DNA from: Deinococcus sp. LM3
GTDB taxonomy: Bacteria; Deinococcota; Deinococci; Deinococcales; Deinococcaceae
Assembly (NCBI RefSeq): GCF_002017875.1
Contig: NZ_MUFV01000001.1
Coordinates: 186,001-250,000, forward strand
Direction of reading: 5' to 3'
Length of the DNA stretch: 64,000 bases
Made by a program: the position numbers and the translations under genes. The notes under the pieces were generated by a model. It did not search any database. It saw only the letters and a list, made by a program, of their open reading frames with translations, and had not been told where the DNA came from. Numbering within the stretch: position 1 is the first letter of the stretch; each line of letters starts with the position of its first letter. Of the stretch, positions 28,412-40,283 are shown piece by piece.

Positions 28412-29395
28412 GTGACTGACTTCATACGGGGAGCGGCCGCTGCCGTGCCTGACGCCACTGAGCCTGACGCCGCTGAGCCTGTCCCGCCGGAGTCGGGGTT
28501 CCGGCACGCGTTCCGGGCGTACTCGCCGGCGGATTACGGGTTTCCGCTGCCGGACGGGCACCGCTTTCCGTACTACAAGTACGAGGGGGTGCGGCGGCGC
28601 CTGCTCCCGCTGCTGCCGGTGCTGGACACCCCGCCGCTGCGCTGGGCGGACGCGGCGCGCGTGCATGACCCGCACTGGCTGAGGCGCTGGCGGCGCGGCG
28701 AGGTGGACCGGCACGAGGAGCGCGCCTTCGGGCTGCCGTGGTCGCCGGGCGTGGTCGAGCGGGCGCAGCGGGCGGCCGGGGGGTCGCTGGCGGCGCTGCA
28801 CGACGCGCTGCGGGTCGGGTGGGGCGCGAATCTGGCGGGCGGCACGCACCACGCCTTCCGGGACCGCGCCGAGGGGTTCTGTCTGGTGAACGACGCGGCG
28901 ATCCTGACCCGCATCGCGCTGGATGACGGGCTGGCACAGCGGGTGGCGGTCGTGGATCTGGACGTGCATCAGGGCAACGGCACGGCGGCGCTGCTGGGTA
29001 CCGAGGCGCGGGCTTTCACGCTGAGCGTGCATGGCGAGCGCAACTACCCGTTTCGCAAGGAGGTCAGTTCGCTGGATATCGGGCTGGGGGACGGCGTGAC
29101 CGACCACGAGTACCTGTCTGTCGTGCGGGAGCGGGTGCTGCCGCCGCTGGAGGCGTTCCGGCCGGACCTGCTGCTGTACCTCGCGGGAGCGGACGTGCTG
29201 GCCGGGGACCGGTTCGGGCGCTTCGCGCTGACGCTGGACGGCGTGCGCGAGCGTAACCGCACGGTGCTGGGCTGGGCGCGGGCGGCGGGCGTGCCGGTGG
29301 TGACCATGATGGCCGGCGGGTACAACCACGATCATGCGCTGACGGTCGAGGCGCACGCGAGTGTCGTGCTGGACGGTCTGGACCTGCTGACCTGA
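28412..29395 (+). CDS. Histone deacetylase-family hydrolase
   Basis: A 327-residue zinc hydrolase of the arginase/deacetylase fold; bacterial members remove acetyl groups from polyamines, acetoin-pathway compounds or proteins. Seen: the GGTHHAF histidine pair (about 151-157), DLDVHQGNGT zinc ligands (about 189-198, the second His of the usual HHGN is Gln, common in bacterial members), LAGADVLAGDRFG with the third ligand, and MAGGYN. GTG 28412 lies seven bases after CAGACT, a near-consensus -10. Target unknown. Confidence 0.85.
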   Translation: MTDFIRGAAAAVPDATEPDAAEPVPPESGFRHAFRAYSPADYGFPLPDGHRFPYYKYEGVRRRLLPLLPVLDTPPLRWADAARVHDPHWLRRWRRGEVDRHEERAFGLPWSPGVVERAQRAAGGSLAALHDALRVGWGANLAGGTHHAFRDRAEGFCLVNDAAILTRIALDDGLAQRVAVVDLDVHQGNGTAALLGTEARAFTLSVHGERNYPFRKEVSSLDIGLGDGVTDHEYLSVVRERVLPPLEAFRPDLLLYLAGADVLAGDRFGRFALTLDGVRERNRTVLGWARAAGVPVVTMMAGGYNHDHALTVEAHASVVLDGLDLLT

Positions 29396-29460
29396 ACGCA
29401 GACAAGGGGGTGAGGACCGGGCGACCGGGGGGCTACTTTCCGAACTGGATTGATTTACTT

Positions 29461-29510
29461 TTCACAGTGTGAGCTGTGAACGTTTCAGGGTTGTACAAGG
29501 GTTGTACACT
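29461..29510 (+). promoter_or_regulatory. Operator-like repeats and -10 box before the Crp-family gene
   Basis: An inverted repeat TTCACAG (29461-29467) / CTGTGAA (29474-29480) is followed by a direct repeat GGGTTGTACA at 29488-29497 and 29499-29508. The second repeat overlaps a TACACT -10 box (29505-29510). Spacing of 11 bases puts the direct repeats on one DNA face. Autoregulation by the Crp/Fnr protein or control by another factor is likely. Confidence 0.55.
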
Positions 29511-29587
29511 CTGGGCACAAGAGCAGGTTCAGCCCCCGGTTTTCCCCCTCAGCGCCAGTTTTTCAGCGCCAGTCCACAGGAGTCGCC

Positions 29588-30214
29588 ATGACGTACCTTG
29601 CCCCCATCACCCTGCCCCAGAACCATGACCTGAACCGCACGGTGCGCCGTGGCCAGACCCTGTACTACGCCGGAGACAGCGCCCCCAGCCTCTACCGCCT
29701 CGAGAGCGGCCTGATGCGCGCCGTGCGCCTCACGCCCCAGGGCCGCAACCTGACCGTGCGGCACATCCGCCCCGGCGACATCTTCGGCGAGGAATGCCTG
29801 CACGGCCAGACGCGCGGCCATCAGGTCGTCGCCCTGACCGACACGGTCCTAGTGCCCATTCACCCGCAGCACCTCAGCGCCGCCGAACTGTGGGACCTGA
29901 CCCGCAGCCTCAGCGCCCAGCTGCAGCGCATGATGACCGACGGCGTGCACATTCAGGACGGCGACCTGCGCGAACGCATCGCCCGCTACCTGCTGAACCT
30001 CGCCGACAGCACCCTGGGCGGCGCGCACAGCGACGGCACCCGCTTCGTGCGGGCCACGCACGAACTGATCGCCGAGGGCACCGGCGCCACCCGCGAGAGC
30101 GTCAGCAAACTGATCGGCGAGATGCGCGACGATGGCCTGCTGAGCCCCGCCTACCGCTGCCTGACCCTGACTGACGAGGACGGCCTGCGCCTCCTGAGCG
30201 GCTACCACGGCTGA
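29588..30214 (+). CDS. Crp/Fnr-family transcription regulator (DdrI-like)
   Basis: A 208-residue regulator. Residues about 15-110 form a cyclic-nucleotide-binding fold (RRGQTLYYAGD, LYRLESGLMRAV, GDIFGEECL); about 135-200 carry the winged helix (LIAEGTGATRESVSKLIGEMRDDGL). No cysteine cluster, so not an oxygen sensor of the Fnr type. Size and DNA-binding helix resemble Deinococcus DdrI, a cAMP-receptor-type regulator of stress genes, but identity is not proven. It has a 70-base leader with GGAGT before ATG and is followed by an intrinsic terminator. Confidence 0.85.
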   Translation: MTYLAPITLPQNHDLNRTVRRGQTLYYAGDSAPSLYRLESGLMRAVRLTPQGRNLTVRHIRPGDIFGEECLHGQTRGHQVVALTDTVLVPIHPQHLSAAELWDLTRSLSAQLQRMMTDGVHIQDGDLRERIARYLLNLADSTLGGAHSDGTRFVRATHELIAEGTGATRESVSKLIGEMRDDGLLSPAYRCLTLTDEDGLRLLSGYHG

Positions 30215-30234
30215 ACACCGCACCACCCCACCAG

Positions 30235-30268
30235 CGCCGCCTGTCCCGACCCGGACCGGCGGCGTTTT
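30235..30268 (+). terminator. Intrinsic terminator of the Crp-family gene
   Basis: CGCCGCC (30235-30241) pairs with GGCGGCG (30258-30264), followed by TTTT. The loop can pair further. It separates this gene from nurA. Confidence 0.65.
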
Positions 30269-30337
30269 CACACACCCCAGGCACCGGCGCACCAGAGCAA
30301 CGACCAAACATTCTGTCCAGCGCGTAGAATTGCGGGC

Positions 30338-31362
30338 ATGCGTATTCGCCTGGACCCCTGGCCCGTGGACATCGAGGGCGGCCAGCTGACCCTGGACCCC
30401 TTCGACGGCACCCTGATCGACATTGAAACGCCGCGCTGGGCCGCCATCGCCGCCCGCCCCATCCCCCGTCAGCTGAGCACCGTGCAGGTGGTGGACGGCA
30501 AACGCCGCATGGAAGGCCGCGTGTTCGTGGAGGATGATCACGGGAACGTTGGGACGGGCGGTTTCGGGGCGTACGTGGTCGGCGCCGTCAGTCTGTGCCC
30601 GCACGGCTCGCGCGCCGCCGAACTGCTGGACGTGCGCGCCATGCGCGTTCTGGCCCATGCCCCGGCCCTGAAACTCGACCCGACCAGCCTCTCGCCGCGC
30701 GACCCGCACAGCGGCACGCTGCTGTACAACCCGGTCCCGACCGACAGCGCCGACCCGATGGCGCCGCTGCACCGCCTTCAGGCGCTGATGCTGGACGCCG
30801 AACAGACCCTCTCGCACGGGTACGCCTCGCTGGTACCGTCCGAGGAAACCGATGACCGCGAGGCTCTGACCTCGCTGACGTTGCAGGACGGCACGCTGCG
30901 GCGCGGCGGGGCCACGCTGGGCGGCGCGGTGGTCGGGTACGTGAAGACCATGCAGACGCAGTACCTGAGTGCCGACCGGGTGGGCCTGCTGAGCGACCTG
31001 AAACCCGGCGAACGCACCCCCATCCTGCACATGAAATCCGAGACGGGCCGCAGCACGCGCTTCACGTGGTACGTGCGCCTGTCCGGCGCCGCCTTCTACC
31101 AGCACCCCATGAGCGGCGTCATGCGTCTGGAGATGTACGCGCCGCCCGAACCGGACTTCCTGCCGCCCACCGTGCGCGAGGTCGCCAACCTCAGCGGCAC
31201 GCTGCTGATGCGGCTGGGCAGTCACGCGCACAAGGACCCGCGCGCGCCGCAGAACCTGATTCCCACGGCGGCGCTGGAGCAGGCGATGGGCCGCAGCATG
31301 GGCAGCGCGGACCTCGTGACGCGGCGCATCCGGGCGCACATTGCGGGCCTGCAGGGGGTCGC

Positions 31363-31366
<4 letters not shown>
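30338..31366 (+). CDS. nurA: NurA 5'-3' nuclease for DNA double-strand break repair
   Basis: A 342-residue nuclease that, with the HerA translocase, chews DNA ends during break repair; the pair has been studied in Deinococcus. The acidic VVDGKRRMEGRVF segment (about 50-62) fits the first catalytic aspartate of NurA and the C-terminal LEQAMGRSMGSADLVTRRIRAH helix is typical. ATG is seven bases after TAGAAT with no ribosome site (leaderless). It overlaps herA by four bases. Confidence 0.85.
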
Positions 31367-33201
<1,835 letters not shown>

Positions 33202-33204
33202 ATG

Positions 33205-33338
33205 CTACGGACTCCGATTGAGTGGCTTGCAGAGCCGTTCAATCCGAGCGGAGCGAGAAGGAGAGAAACGGGTTCCGGGCGTGGAGTTGGCAGATCGGTG
33301 GTGTTCCGATCTGTCAACGAAACAGACGGAACCCGTAT
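33205..33338 (+). repeat. 134-bp dispersed palindromic repeat, copy 2
   Basis: Same length and end sequences as copy 1. The second hairpin reads AGATCGG/CCGATCT in place of AATCCGG/CCGGGTT, so both sides of the stem changed together. It begins four bases after the herA stop. Confidence 0.9.
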
Positions 33339-33344
33339 GGCATA

Positions 33345-33388
33345 GGAGAAGGCGGGCCGGGAGCATGATCTCCCGGCCCGCCTTCTCC
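33345..33388. terminator. Perfect 19-bp hairpin, likely bidirectional terminator
   Basis: Arms 33345-33363 and 33370-33388 are exact complements with a 6-base loop, between convergent herA and the anti-sigma gene. There is no T-run on either side. Confidence 0.6.
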
Positions 33389-33400
33389 ACGCCCCGCGCG

Positions 33401-34153
33401 TTACAGCGACTGCACCAGGATCGGCTGTGTAGTGGGCTGCCGGCTGCCGCCGCGCGGTTCCACGCTGACCGCGATGGTCTGCCCCTCGTTCAGAGTGGGA
33501 ATCAGGATGCCCTGCCCGTCGAACACGCCGGCCGATACTGGCGTCTCGTTCTCGATGCGCCACAGCTGGTACACGCGCTCGCTGGGGGCGGCGGCGGTCA
33601 GGTGCAGGTACGCGCGGCCGTCCGGCAGGCGGATCAGCTGACCCAGCGGCTGCCCGGCCGTGGCGAGTTCCTGCGTGACCGCGCCGGGCGCTCCGGCGAA
33701 CTCGCTGAGCAGGTCGGTGGGCGCGGCGGGCCGCAGGAACAGCACGCCCAGCGCGACGGCCGCCACGAGTCCCAGCAGGCCCCCGCGCCAGTTCAATCGG
33801 GCGGGTCGGGCGGCCGGGGCGGCGCGGCCGGTGGGGAACAGCGGCTGACTGACCGGCGCGGCGGAGGCTGGCGCGGCGGGTGCTGGCGTGGCGGGCGCTG
33901 GTGTGGCTGGGGTCGACTGGACTGGGGCGGCAGGCCGCTCGGCGTGCAGGCGGGCCAGGAGTCGCTCCTCGGCCCCGGCGGGCACCTCGGCGGGAGGCAG
34001 GTCGTCCGGCAGGTGGTGCAGGGCCTCCAGGTCGGCGCGGTACTCGGCCATCAGGGCCGGGTCGGCGTCCAGCGCGGCCTGCACACGCGCCTCCTCCTCG
34101 GGAGTCAACAGGCCCAGCGCCAGGGCCAGAAGGTCGTCTCGGTTGATGGTCAC
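33401..34153 (-). CDS. Anti-sigma factor, RskA-like
   Basis: A 250-residue membrane protein that probably holds the neighbouring ECF sigma factor inactive. The N-terminal 75 residues (LLALALGLLTPEEEARVQAALDADP) form the sigma-binding helical domain without the zinc motif; residues about 76-115 are a Pro/Ala-rich linker; one membrane helix (LLGLVAAVALGVLFL) follows; the rest is an extracytoplasmic RskA-type domain ending in VSVEPRGGSRQPTTQPI. It lies 68 bases downstream of the sigma gene. Confidence 0.87.
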   Translation of the reverse strand: MTINRDDLLALALGLLTPEEEARVQAALDADPALMAEYRADLEALHHLPDDLPPAEVPAGAEERLLARLHAERPAAPVQSTPATPAPATPAPAAPASAAPVSQPLFPTGRAAPAARPARLNWRGGLLGLVAAVALGVLFLRPAAPTDLLSEFAGAPGAVTQELATAGQPLGQLIRLPDGRAYLHLTAAAPSERVYQLWRIENETPVSAGVFDGQGILIPTLNEGQTIAVSVEPRGGSRQPTTQPILVQSL

Positions 34154-34221
34154 GTGTCATTCACCTGCCTTGGGTGGCGTGAGAGGGCGGTCGGGCAGCG
34201 GGATGGAGCGGGATGGGAGGC

Positions 34222-34767
34222 TCAAGCGGGGCCGCCGGTACTCAGGTGGGCGCGCATCCGGTCGAGCGCGGCGCGCAGTCGAGACTTTACCGTACCGACG
34301 GGCAGGCCGGTGATGACGGCCAGTTCACTGTGCGAGTAGCCCCGGTAGTACGCGAGTTCCACCAGTTCCCGGTGCGTGCCCTCGAGGCCCTGCACGGCGC
34401 GTTCGGCCATGATGCGGTCGGCGGGGTCGGCGGCGGCGGTTGGGGCGTCCCAGTCCTCGATCTCGAGGCTGGTGTCGGGACGGTCGCGCAGTTCCTGCAG
34501 GAAGCGGTGGTGGGCGATGCTGACCAGCCAGGTCTTCGCGGCGGCCCGGCGTGCGTCGAAGCGTCCGGCGTGACGCCAGGCGTTCATGAACGCGTCCTGC
34601 ACGCAGCTTTCCACATCGTCGGTCTGGCGGAGCATCCGGTGACCGAGGGAGTACAGGAGTCGCGCGTAGCGGCGGTGCAATTCCTGAAGCGCGTCCTCGC
34701 GGCCCTGGGCCATCGCCTGGATGAGTGCCTCGTCGGGCAGGTCGGGATGAAGGGAAGGCAGGCTCAT
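34222..34767 (-). CDS. ECF RNA polymerase sigma factor
   Basis: A 181-residue group IV sigma factor. Region 2 is seen at about 25-90 (ELHRRYARLLYSLGHRML, DDVESCVQDAFMNAWRH) and region 4 at about 120-172 (VELAYYRGYSHSELAVITG, GTVKSRLRAALDRMR). It is encoded just before its presumed membrane anti-sigma factor and just after tatA and two Tat-exported ferritin-like proteins, which may be among its targets. A GGAAAC/CGTC type promoter could not be picked out by eye. Confidence 0.93.
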   Translation of the reverse strand: MSLPSLHPDLPDEALIQAMAQGREDALQELHRRYARLLYSLGHRMLRQTDDVESCVQDAFMNAWRHAGRFDARRAAAKTWLVSIAHHRFLQELRDRPDTSLEIEDWDAPTAAADPADRIMAERAVQGLEGTHRELVELAYYRGYSHSELAVITGLPVGTVKSRLRAALDRMRAHLSTGGPA

Positions 34768-34857
34768 GGGGTACTGGTCAGCCTATCAGGCCCGCCGGGG
34801 AGGGTTTGGTCGTGCATCCACCAGTTGGGCGATCAGTCGGGCACCTGCGGCAGGAAC

Positions 34858-34871
34858 CGGAAGCCGTATCA
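34858..34871 (-). repeat. End fragment of the 134-bp repeat at the tatA stop
   Basis: Read on the minus strand this is TGATACGGCTTCCGG, one base from the repeat's terminal sequence; its first A is the last base of the tatA TGA. Only this end is present. Confidence 0.5.
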
Positions 34872-35156
34872 GGCCTGGGGCGTGACGCTGCTGACCGGCA
34901 CGGCCGTCACGGCCTGGGCGCTGATGGGGGTGGCGCTGACGGCGGCGGCTGTGACCGGCACGGGCTGCGCGGCGGGCGTGACAGCGGGGGTGGGCGCGTC
35001 GATGTTCATGCTGTCCTTCAGACCCTGGGTGCTCTTGCGGAATTCGCGCAGGCCGTTGCCCAGGCTCTTGCCGAGTTCCGGGAGTTTGCGGGGGCCGAAC
35101 ACGACCAGGGCGACGAGCAGGATCACGAGCAGTTCAGGGGCTCCGATGTTGGGCAT
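34869..35156 (-). CDS. tatA: Twin-arginine translocase subunit TatA/E
   Basis: A 95-residue component of the Tat machinery, which exports folded proteins. One N-terminal membrane helix (APELLVILLVALVVFGPRKLPELG with the conserved FG-P-x-L-P hinge) is followed by an amphipathic helix (SLGNGLREFRKSTQGL) and a Pro/Ala/Val tail. AAGGAG precedes ATG. It lies directly downstream of two genes for proteins with twin-arginine signals, so it may be a dedicated export subunit. tatC is not nearby. Confidence 0.93.
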   Translation of the reverse strand: MPNIGAPELLVILLVALVVFGPRKLPELGKSLGNGLREFRKSTQGLKDSMNIDAPTPAVTPAAQPVPVTAAAVSATPISAQAVTAVPVSSVTPQA

Positions 35157-35263
35157 GGTGTTCTCCTTGTGGTGGGAAGGCGGGGCCGGAAGGACGTGGG
35201 GGACGGGGGCCGCAGACGGCGACCTCCTCATCCCCCCGGATGATGCAGGATTGGTGTCCGGTG

Positions 35264-36001
35264 TCAGCTCTTGATCAGCGGCTTAACGATGGCGAGCACC
35301 TCGTCCATGCTCAGCGGTGCCCAGAAGTCGGTGGGGGTGGGTGAGAAGTCCCCGTCGAAGTCCGCGACGTTGGTGCTGGTGGGCTTCGCGTCGCTCTGCG
35401 GGGCGCGGCTGGTCTGGCGGGTGGGTTTCTTGTTCAGGTTCAGCTGGGTACGCAGTTCCTGGATGCCGCTGGCATGGTTGGCCTCGACGGCCAGGATGCT
35501 GGCGGCGGCGGTCAGCACGTCGCCGTTCATGATCTTGTCCGCCTGACCCAGGTAGGCGCGCACGCCGATGGGTTCGAAGGTGTTCGCCAGTGCCAGGAAC
35601 AGTTCGTCGTTCACGGTCTTGGCCGTGCCGTCACTGTTGGTCAGCAGGGGGCTGAAATCGATGTTGGGTTTGGCGACGGGCGTGCCGCCCAGTTTCCGGA
35701 TGGTGTCCTGAAGGGCCTTCACGTGAATGTTCTCGTGCTCGGCCAGTTCGCGGGCGTACTCGCGCACGCGGGCGTTCACCAGTCGGCTGGCGTAGGCACC
35801 GCTGCCGGTGAAGGCGTTGTAGAACTCGGCTTCCAGGTACTCAAGGGTCAGCGCGTAGTTCAGGATCACGAGGTCCTGCGCGGCGCTCTTGGTGCTGACG
35901 CTGGTCGCAGCCAGCGCGGGCAGGCTCAGGCCCCCCAGGGTCATGGCCCCGGCGCTGACGCCGGCGAATTTCAGGAAGGAACGGCGGTTGGGTGTGGTCA
36001 T
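35264..36001 (-). CDS. Tat-exported ferritin-like (desiccation-related) protein 1
   Basis: A 245-residue exported protein of the Ferritin_2/Pcc13-62 group linked to desiccation tolerance. The signal has the Tat motif NRRSFLKF and a hydrophobic core ending ALAATS. The four-helix bundle keeps acidic/histidine ligands typical of a di-iron ferritin-like site: LEYLEAEFYNAF, ELAEHENIHVKAL, FEPIGVRAYLG and VEANHASGIQEL. AAGGAG precedes ATG. About half the residues match protein 2 upstream (36031), so the pair arose by duplication. Metal binding is inferred. Confidence 0.82.
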   Translation of the reverse strand: MTTPNRRSFLKFAGVSAGAMTLGGLSLPALAATSVSTKSAAQDLVILNYALTLEYLEAEFYNAFTGSGAYASRLVNARVREYARELAEHENIHVKALQDTIRKLGGTPVAKPNIDFSPLLTNSDGTAKTVNDELFLALANTFEPIGVRAYLGQADKIMNGDVLTAAASILAVEANHASGIQELRTQLNLNKKPTRQTSRAPQSDAKPTSTNVADFDGDFSPTPTDFWAPLSMDEVLAIVKPLIKS

Positions 36002-36030
36002 GGTGTGGTCTCCTTTCCGTGCAGTGCCGC

Positions 36031-36768
36031 TCACTTGATGACGGGTTTGACGATCGCCAGGACTTCTGCCATCGTCAGGGGCTTCCAGAACGCGGTGGGC
36101 GTCGGGGAGTAGTTCGCGTCGAAGTCGGCGGCGGCGGTGCTGGTGGGCTTCGCGGCGCTCTGGGGGGCAATGTCCGTCTGGCGGGTGGGCGCAGTGTTGT
36201 GTCCCAGTTTGACGCGCAGTTCCTGCACGGCGGAGACGTGGTTGGCTTCCACCGCGTGAATGGCGGCGGCGGCAGCGATCAGCTGGGGGTTGCTCAGGCG
36301 GGCCACCTGACCCAGGTAGGCGCGCACGCCGACGGGTTCGAGGGTAGCGGCCAGCTGCAGGAACAGCTGATCGTTCACGGTGGCGTTGCCGATCAGGGGG
36401 CTGAAGTCGAAGTTGGGCTTGGCGACGAACTTACCGCCCAGGCTGTCGATCGTCTTCTTGAGCGCCTCGACGTGCGAGATCTCGTGCGCGGCGATTTCCT
36501 TGGCGTACTCGATCACGCGGGGGTCAGTCAGCTTGCTGGCGTAGGGCCCGCTGCCGATGAAGGCGCTGTAGAACTCTGCTTCCAGGTATTCTAGGGTCAG
36601 GGCGTAGTTCAGGATGTCGATGTCCTGCTGCTCGGCTGCCGTTTTGGGGGGCAGGGTGACAGAGCAGGAAACGAGGGCCATGCCTCCGCCGAACAGTGCG
36701 GCGTAGCCCATGAACTGACGGCGTGAGGTGCTGTTGACGGCAGATGTGATCTGGGTGTCGTCCGGCAT
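36031..36768 (-). CDS. Tat-exported ferritin-like lipoprotein 2
   Basis: Paralogue of protein 1, also 245 residues. The signal combines a Tat motif (TSRRQFMG) with a lipobox (ALVSC), so it is probably exported folded and then anchored by lipid. Ferritin-like ligands are in LEYLEAEFYSAF, EIAAHEISHVEAL, LEPVGVRAYLG and VEANHVSAVQEL. It heads the minus-strand run toward tatA and the sigma factor, 29 bases before protein 1. AAGGAGGC precedes the ATG. Confidence 0.82.
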   Translation of the reverse strand: MPDDTQITSAVNSTSRRQFMGYAALFGGGMALVSCSVTLPPKTAAEQQDIDILNYALTLEYLEAEFYSAFIGSGPYASKLTDPRVIEYAKEIAAHEISHVEALKKTIDSLGGKFVAKPNFDFSPLIGNATVNDQLFLQLAATLEPVGVRAYLGQVARLSNPQLIAAAAAIHAVEANHVSAVQELRVKLGHNTAPTRQTDIAPQSAAKPTSTAAADFDANYSPTPTAFWKPLTMAEVLAIVKPVIK

Positions 36769-36789
36769 TGAAGCCTCCTTGAGCGGTGT

Positions 36790-36852
36790 GCGCCGACCTG
36801 ACCTTCTTCCCTGCTGGGCAGAAGCTCCAGTTCCGGCTGGGTAGGTCGGCGC
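36790..36852 (-). promoter_or_regulatory. Inverted repeat in the leader of the ferritin-like operon
   Basis: GCGCCGACCT (36790-36799) and AGGTCGGCGC (36843-36852) are perfect complements enclosing a smaller CTTCT/AGAAG hairpin. In RNA it would form a stem-loop ending about 21 bases before the ATG. It may affect translation or RNA stability. Confidence 0.4.
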
Positions 36853-36986
36853 GTACGCCCCCCTCCTGTCCTCACTCGAACAGCCATATGCAGGGTCCGG
36901 CTGATCGGATCACGGGCCGGCCGCAGGGTGAAGACCGCATGAAGAATCCGGCGTGCGCGGCGGCGACGGGCGGTACACTGCGCGCC

Positions 36987-37967
36987 GTGAATGACGCGCC
37001 GCGCCCCGAGTCCAGCCTCCTGACCGCCACGCCGGGCCGGCTGGACGCCGTGCTGTCGGCCCTGACCGGCGCGAGCCGCTCGCAGGTGGCCGGGTGGATC
37101 ACGGGCGGCTCCGTGCAGGTGGCGGGACAGACAGCCCTGAAACCCGCCCTGAAGTTGCGTGGCGGCGAGGTGATCGGCGTGAGCGTGCCGCCCCCACCCG
37201 ACGCGACCGTCCGCGCCGAGGACGTGCCTCTGGACGTGCTGTTCGAGGACGAGTCCCTGATCGCCGTGAACAAACCGGCCGGCATGATCACGCACCCCGC
37301 GCCGGGCGTGAGTACCGGCACGCTGGTGAACGCCCTGCTGGGCCGCATGAGCCTGCCGCAGCAGGACGGGCACGACGGCCCGGACGGCTACCGGCCCGGC
37401 ATCGTTCACCGCCTGGACCGCGATACCAGCGGCGTGATCGTGGTCGCCAAGACGGTCGCGGCGCACGCAGCCCTGGCCTCGGCGTTCAAAGACCGCCGGA
37501 CCCGCAAGACGTACCTGGCGATCGCGGCGGGGCAGTGGAAGGCGCAGGGGCCCGCGCAGGTGGACGCCCCGGTGGGCCGGCACCCGGTGCAGCGGCAACG
37601 CATGACGGTCGGCGGCGCGCAACCGCGTGACGCGCAGACGCTGTTCACCCCGCTGGACAGCCTGCCGGACGGGCACGGGCGCACGCTGACGCTGGTGCGG
37701 GCGCAGCCACGCACAGGCCGCACGCACCAGATCCGGGTGCATCTGGCGCACCTAGGCAGCCCGATCCTGGGCGACAGCGTGTACGGCCGCGAGAGTGAAC
37801 TCATGCCCCGGCACGCGCTGCACGCGCAGTTCCTGACCATCCCGCACCCGGTGACGGGCCGCGCGCTGCACCTGCACGCTCCGGTTCCGGACGACATGCT
37901 GAGCGCCTGGATCAGCCTGGGCGGCCGCCTGCCCGTCACCCTGGACGTTCCGCCGCGCGACGGGTGA
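36987..37967 (+). CDS. RluA-family pseudouridine synthase with S4 domain
   Basis: A 326-residue enzyme that isomerises uridines in 23S rRNA. An S4 RNA-binding domain (about 15-75: RLDAVLSALTGASRSQVAGWI) precedes the catalytic domain with VNKPAGMITHPAP and the active-site HRLDRDTSG (Asp). QPRTGRTHQIRVHLAHLG is the family's conserved end motif. The layout fits RluD-like members. GTG at 36987 is seven bases after TACACT with no ribosome site. Confidence 0.92.
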   Translation: MNDAPRPESSLLTATPGRLDAVLSALTGASRSQVAGWITGGSVQVAGQTALKPALKLRGGEVIGVSVPPPPDATVRAEDVPLDVLFEDESLIAVNKPAGMITHPAPGVSTGTLVNALLGRMSLPQQDGHDGPDGYRPGIVHRLDRDTSGVIVVAKTVAAHAALASAFKDRRTRKTYLAIAAGQWKAQGPAQVDAPVGRHPVQRQRMTVGGAQPRDAQTLFTPLDSLPDGHGRTLTLVRAQPRTGRTHQIRVHLAHLGSPILGDSVYGRESELMPRHALHAQFLTIPHPVTGRALHLHAPVPDDMLSAWISLGGRLPVTLDVPPRDG

Positions 37968-37987
37968 TACGGACTCCGTCCGTTGTT
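37967..37987 (-). repeat. End fragment of the 134-bp repeat at the rluA-like stop
   Basis: ATACGGACTCCGTCCGTTGTT matches the right-hand end of the repeat (reversed; compare 42362-42380). Its first A is the last base of the TGA stop. Confidence 0.55.
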
Positions 37988-38072
37988 GCGGCCCCGCCCT
38001 GCCGACGCACCCCGGCCCAGGCTGCGGCGCGCAGGGGGCAGGTCAGCGCACCGCACGGCGCCCGGCGTGCGC

Positions 38073-38198
38073 TAGACTGCCGGGCAGATCAAACCCGGTG
38101 CGTCTCGCGGCGCGGATCAGGATGGACAGGCGGTCAGGCCGGGTCCGGCTGTTCTCGTGCGTCTGTCACTTGCATTCCGGGCGAACTTGCTGTAATCT
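38073..38198 (+). promoter_or_regulatory. Tandem promoters and long leader of the DEAD-box helicase gene
   Basis: The 361-base gap before the helicase gene holds an upstream TAGACT box (38073-38078) and a well-formed promoter: TTGCAT (38170-38175), 17 bases, TAATCT (38193-38198). The second gives a leader of about 124 bases, the first about 240. Long leaders are typical of cold-shock-regulated helicase genes. No other gene is seen in the gap. Confidence 0.6.
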
Positions 38199-38328
38199 CT
38201 TAATTCGTGCGCCGCAGCGGGAGATACCCGGGCGGCTGGAGAGTGCCCCCACTTTCAGGACATGCGTGATGCCGGGATTCAAGGCGTTTGCTGGTCACTG
38301 GGGCTGTGCTTTCCCGAAAGGACCACAA

Positions 38329-40134
<1,806 letters not shown>

Positions 40135-40168
40135 ACTCCACTGACCTGCACCTGAAGACCTGAATCTG

Positions 40169-40207
40169 AAAGCCCCCGTCCCTCACAGTGAGGAACGGGG
40201 GCTTTTT
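40169..40207 (+). terminator. Intrinsic terminator of the DEAD-box helicase gene
   Basis: AAAGCCCCCGTCCCTCAC pairs with GTGAGGAACGGGGGCTTT (one mismatch) and is followed by T residues. It is among the clearest terminators in the window and would also work in the opposite direction. Confidence 0.85.
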
Positions 40208-40283
40208 CAGCTGCCGGCCGCCTGCCACCTATAAAAGTGATGGCAGCCACTTTCGTCCGGGGTGAGAGCAGGACAATCAGAAC

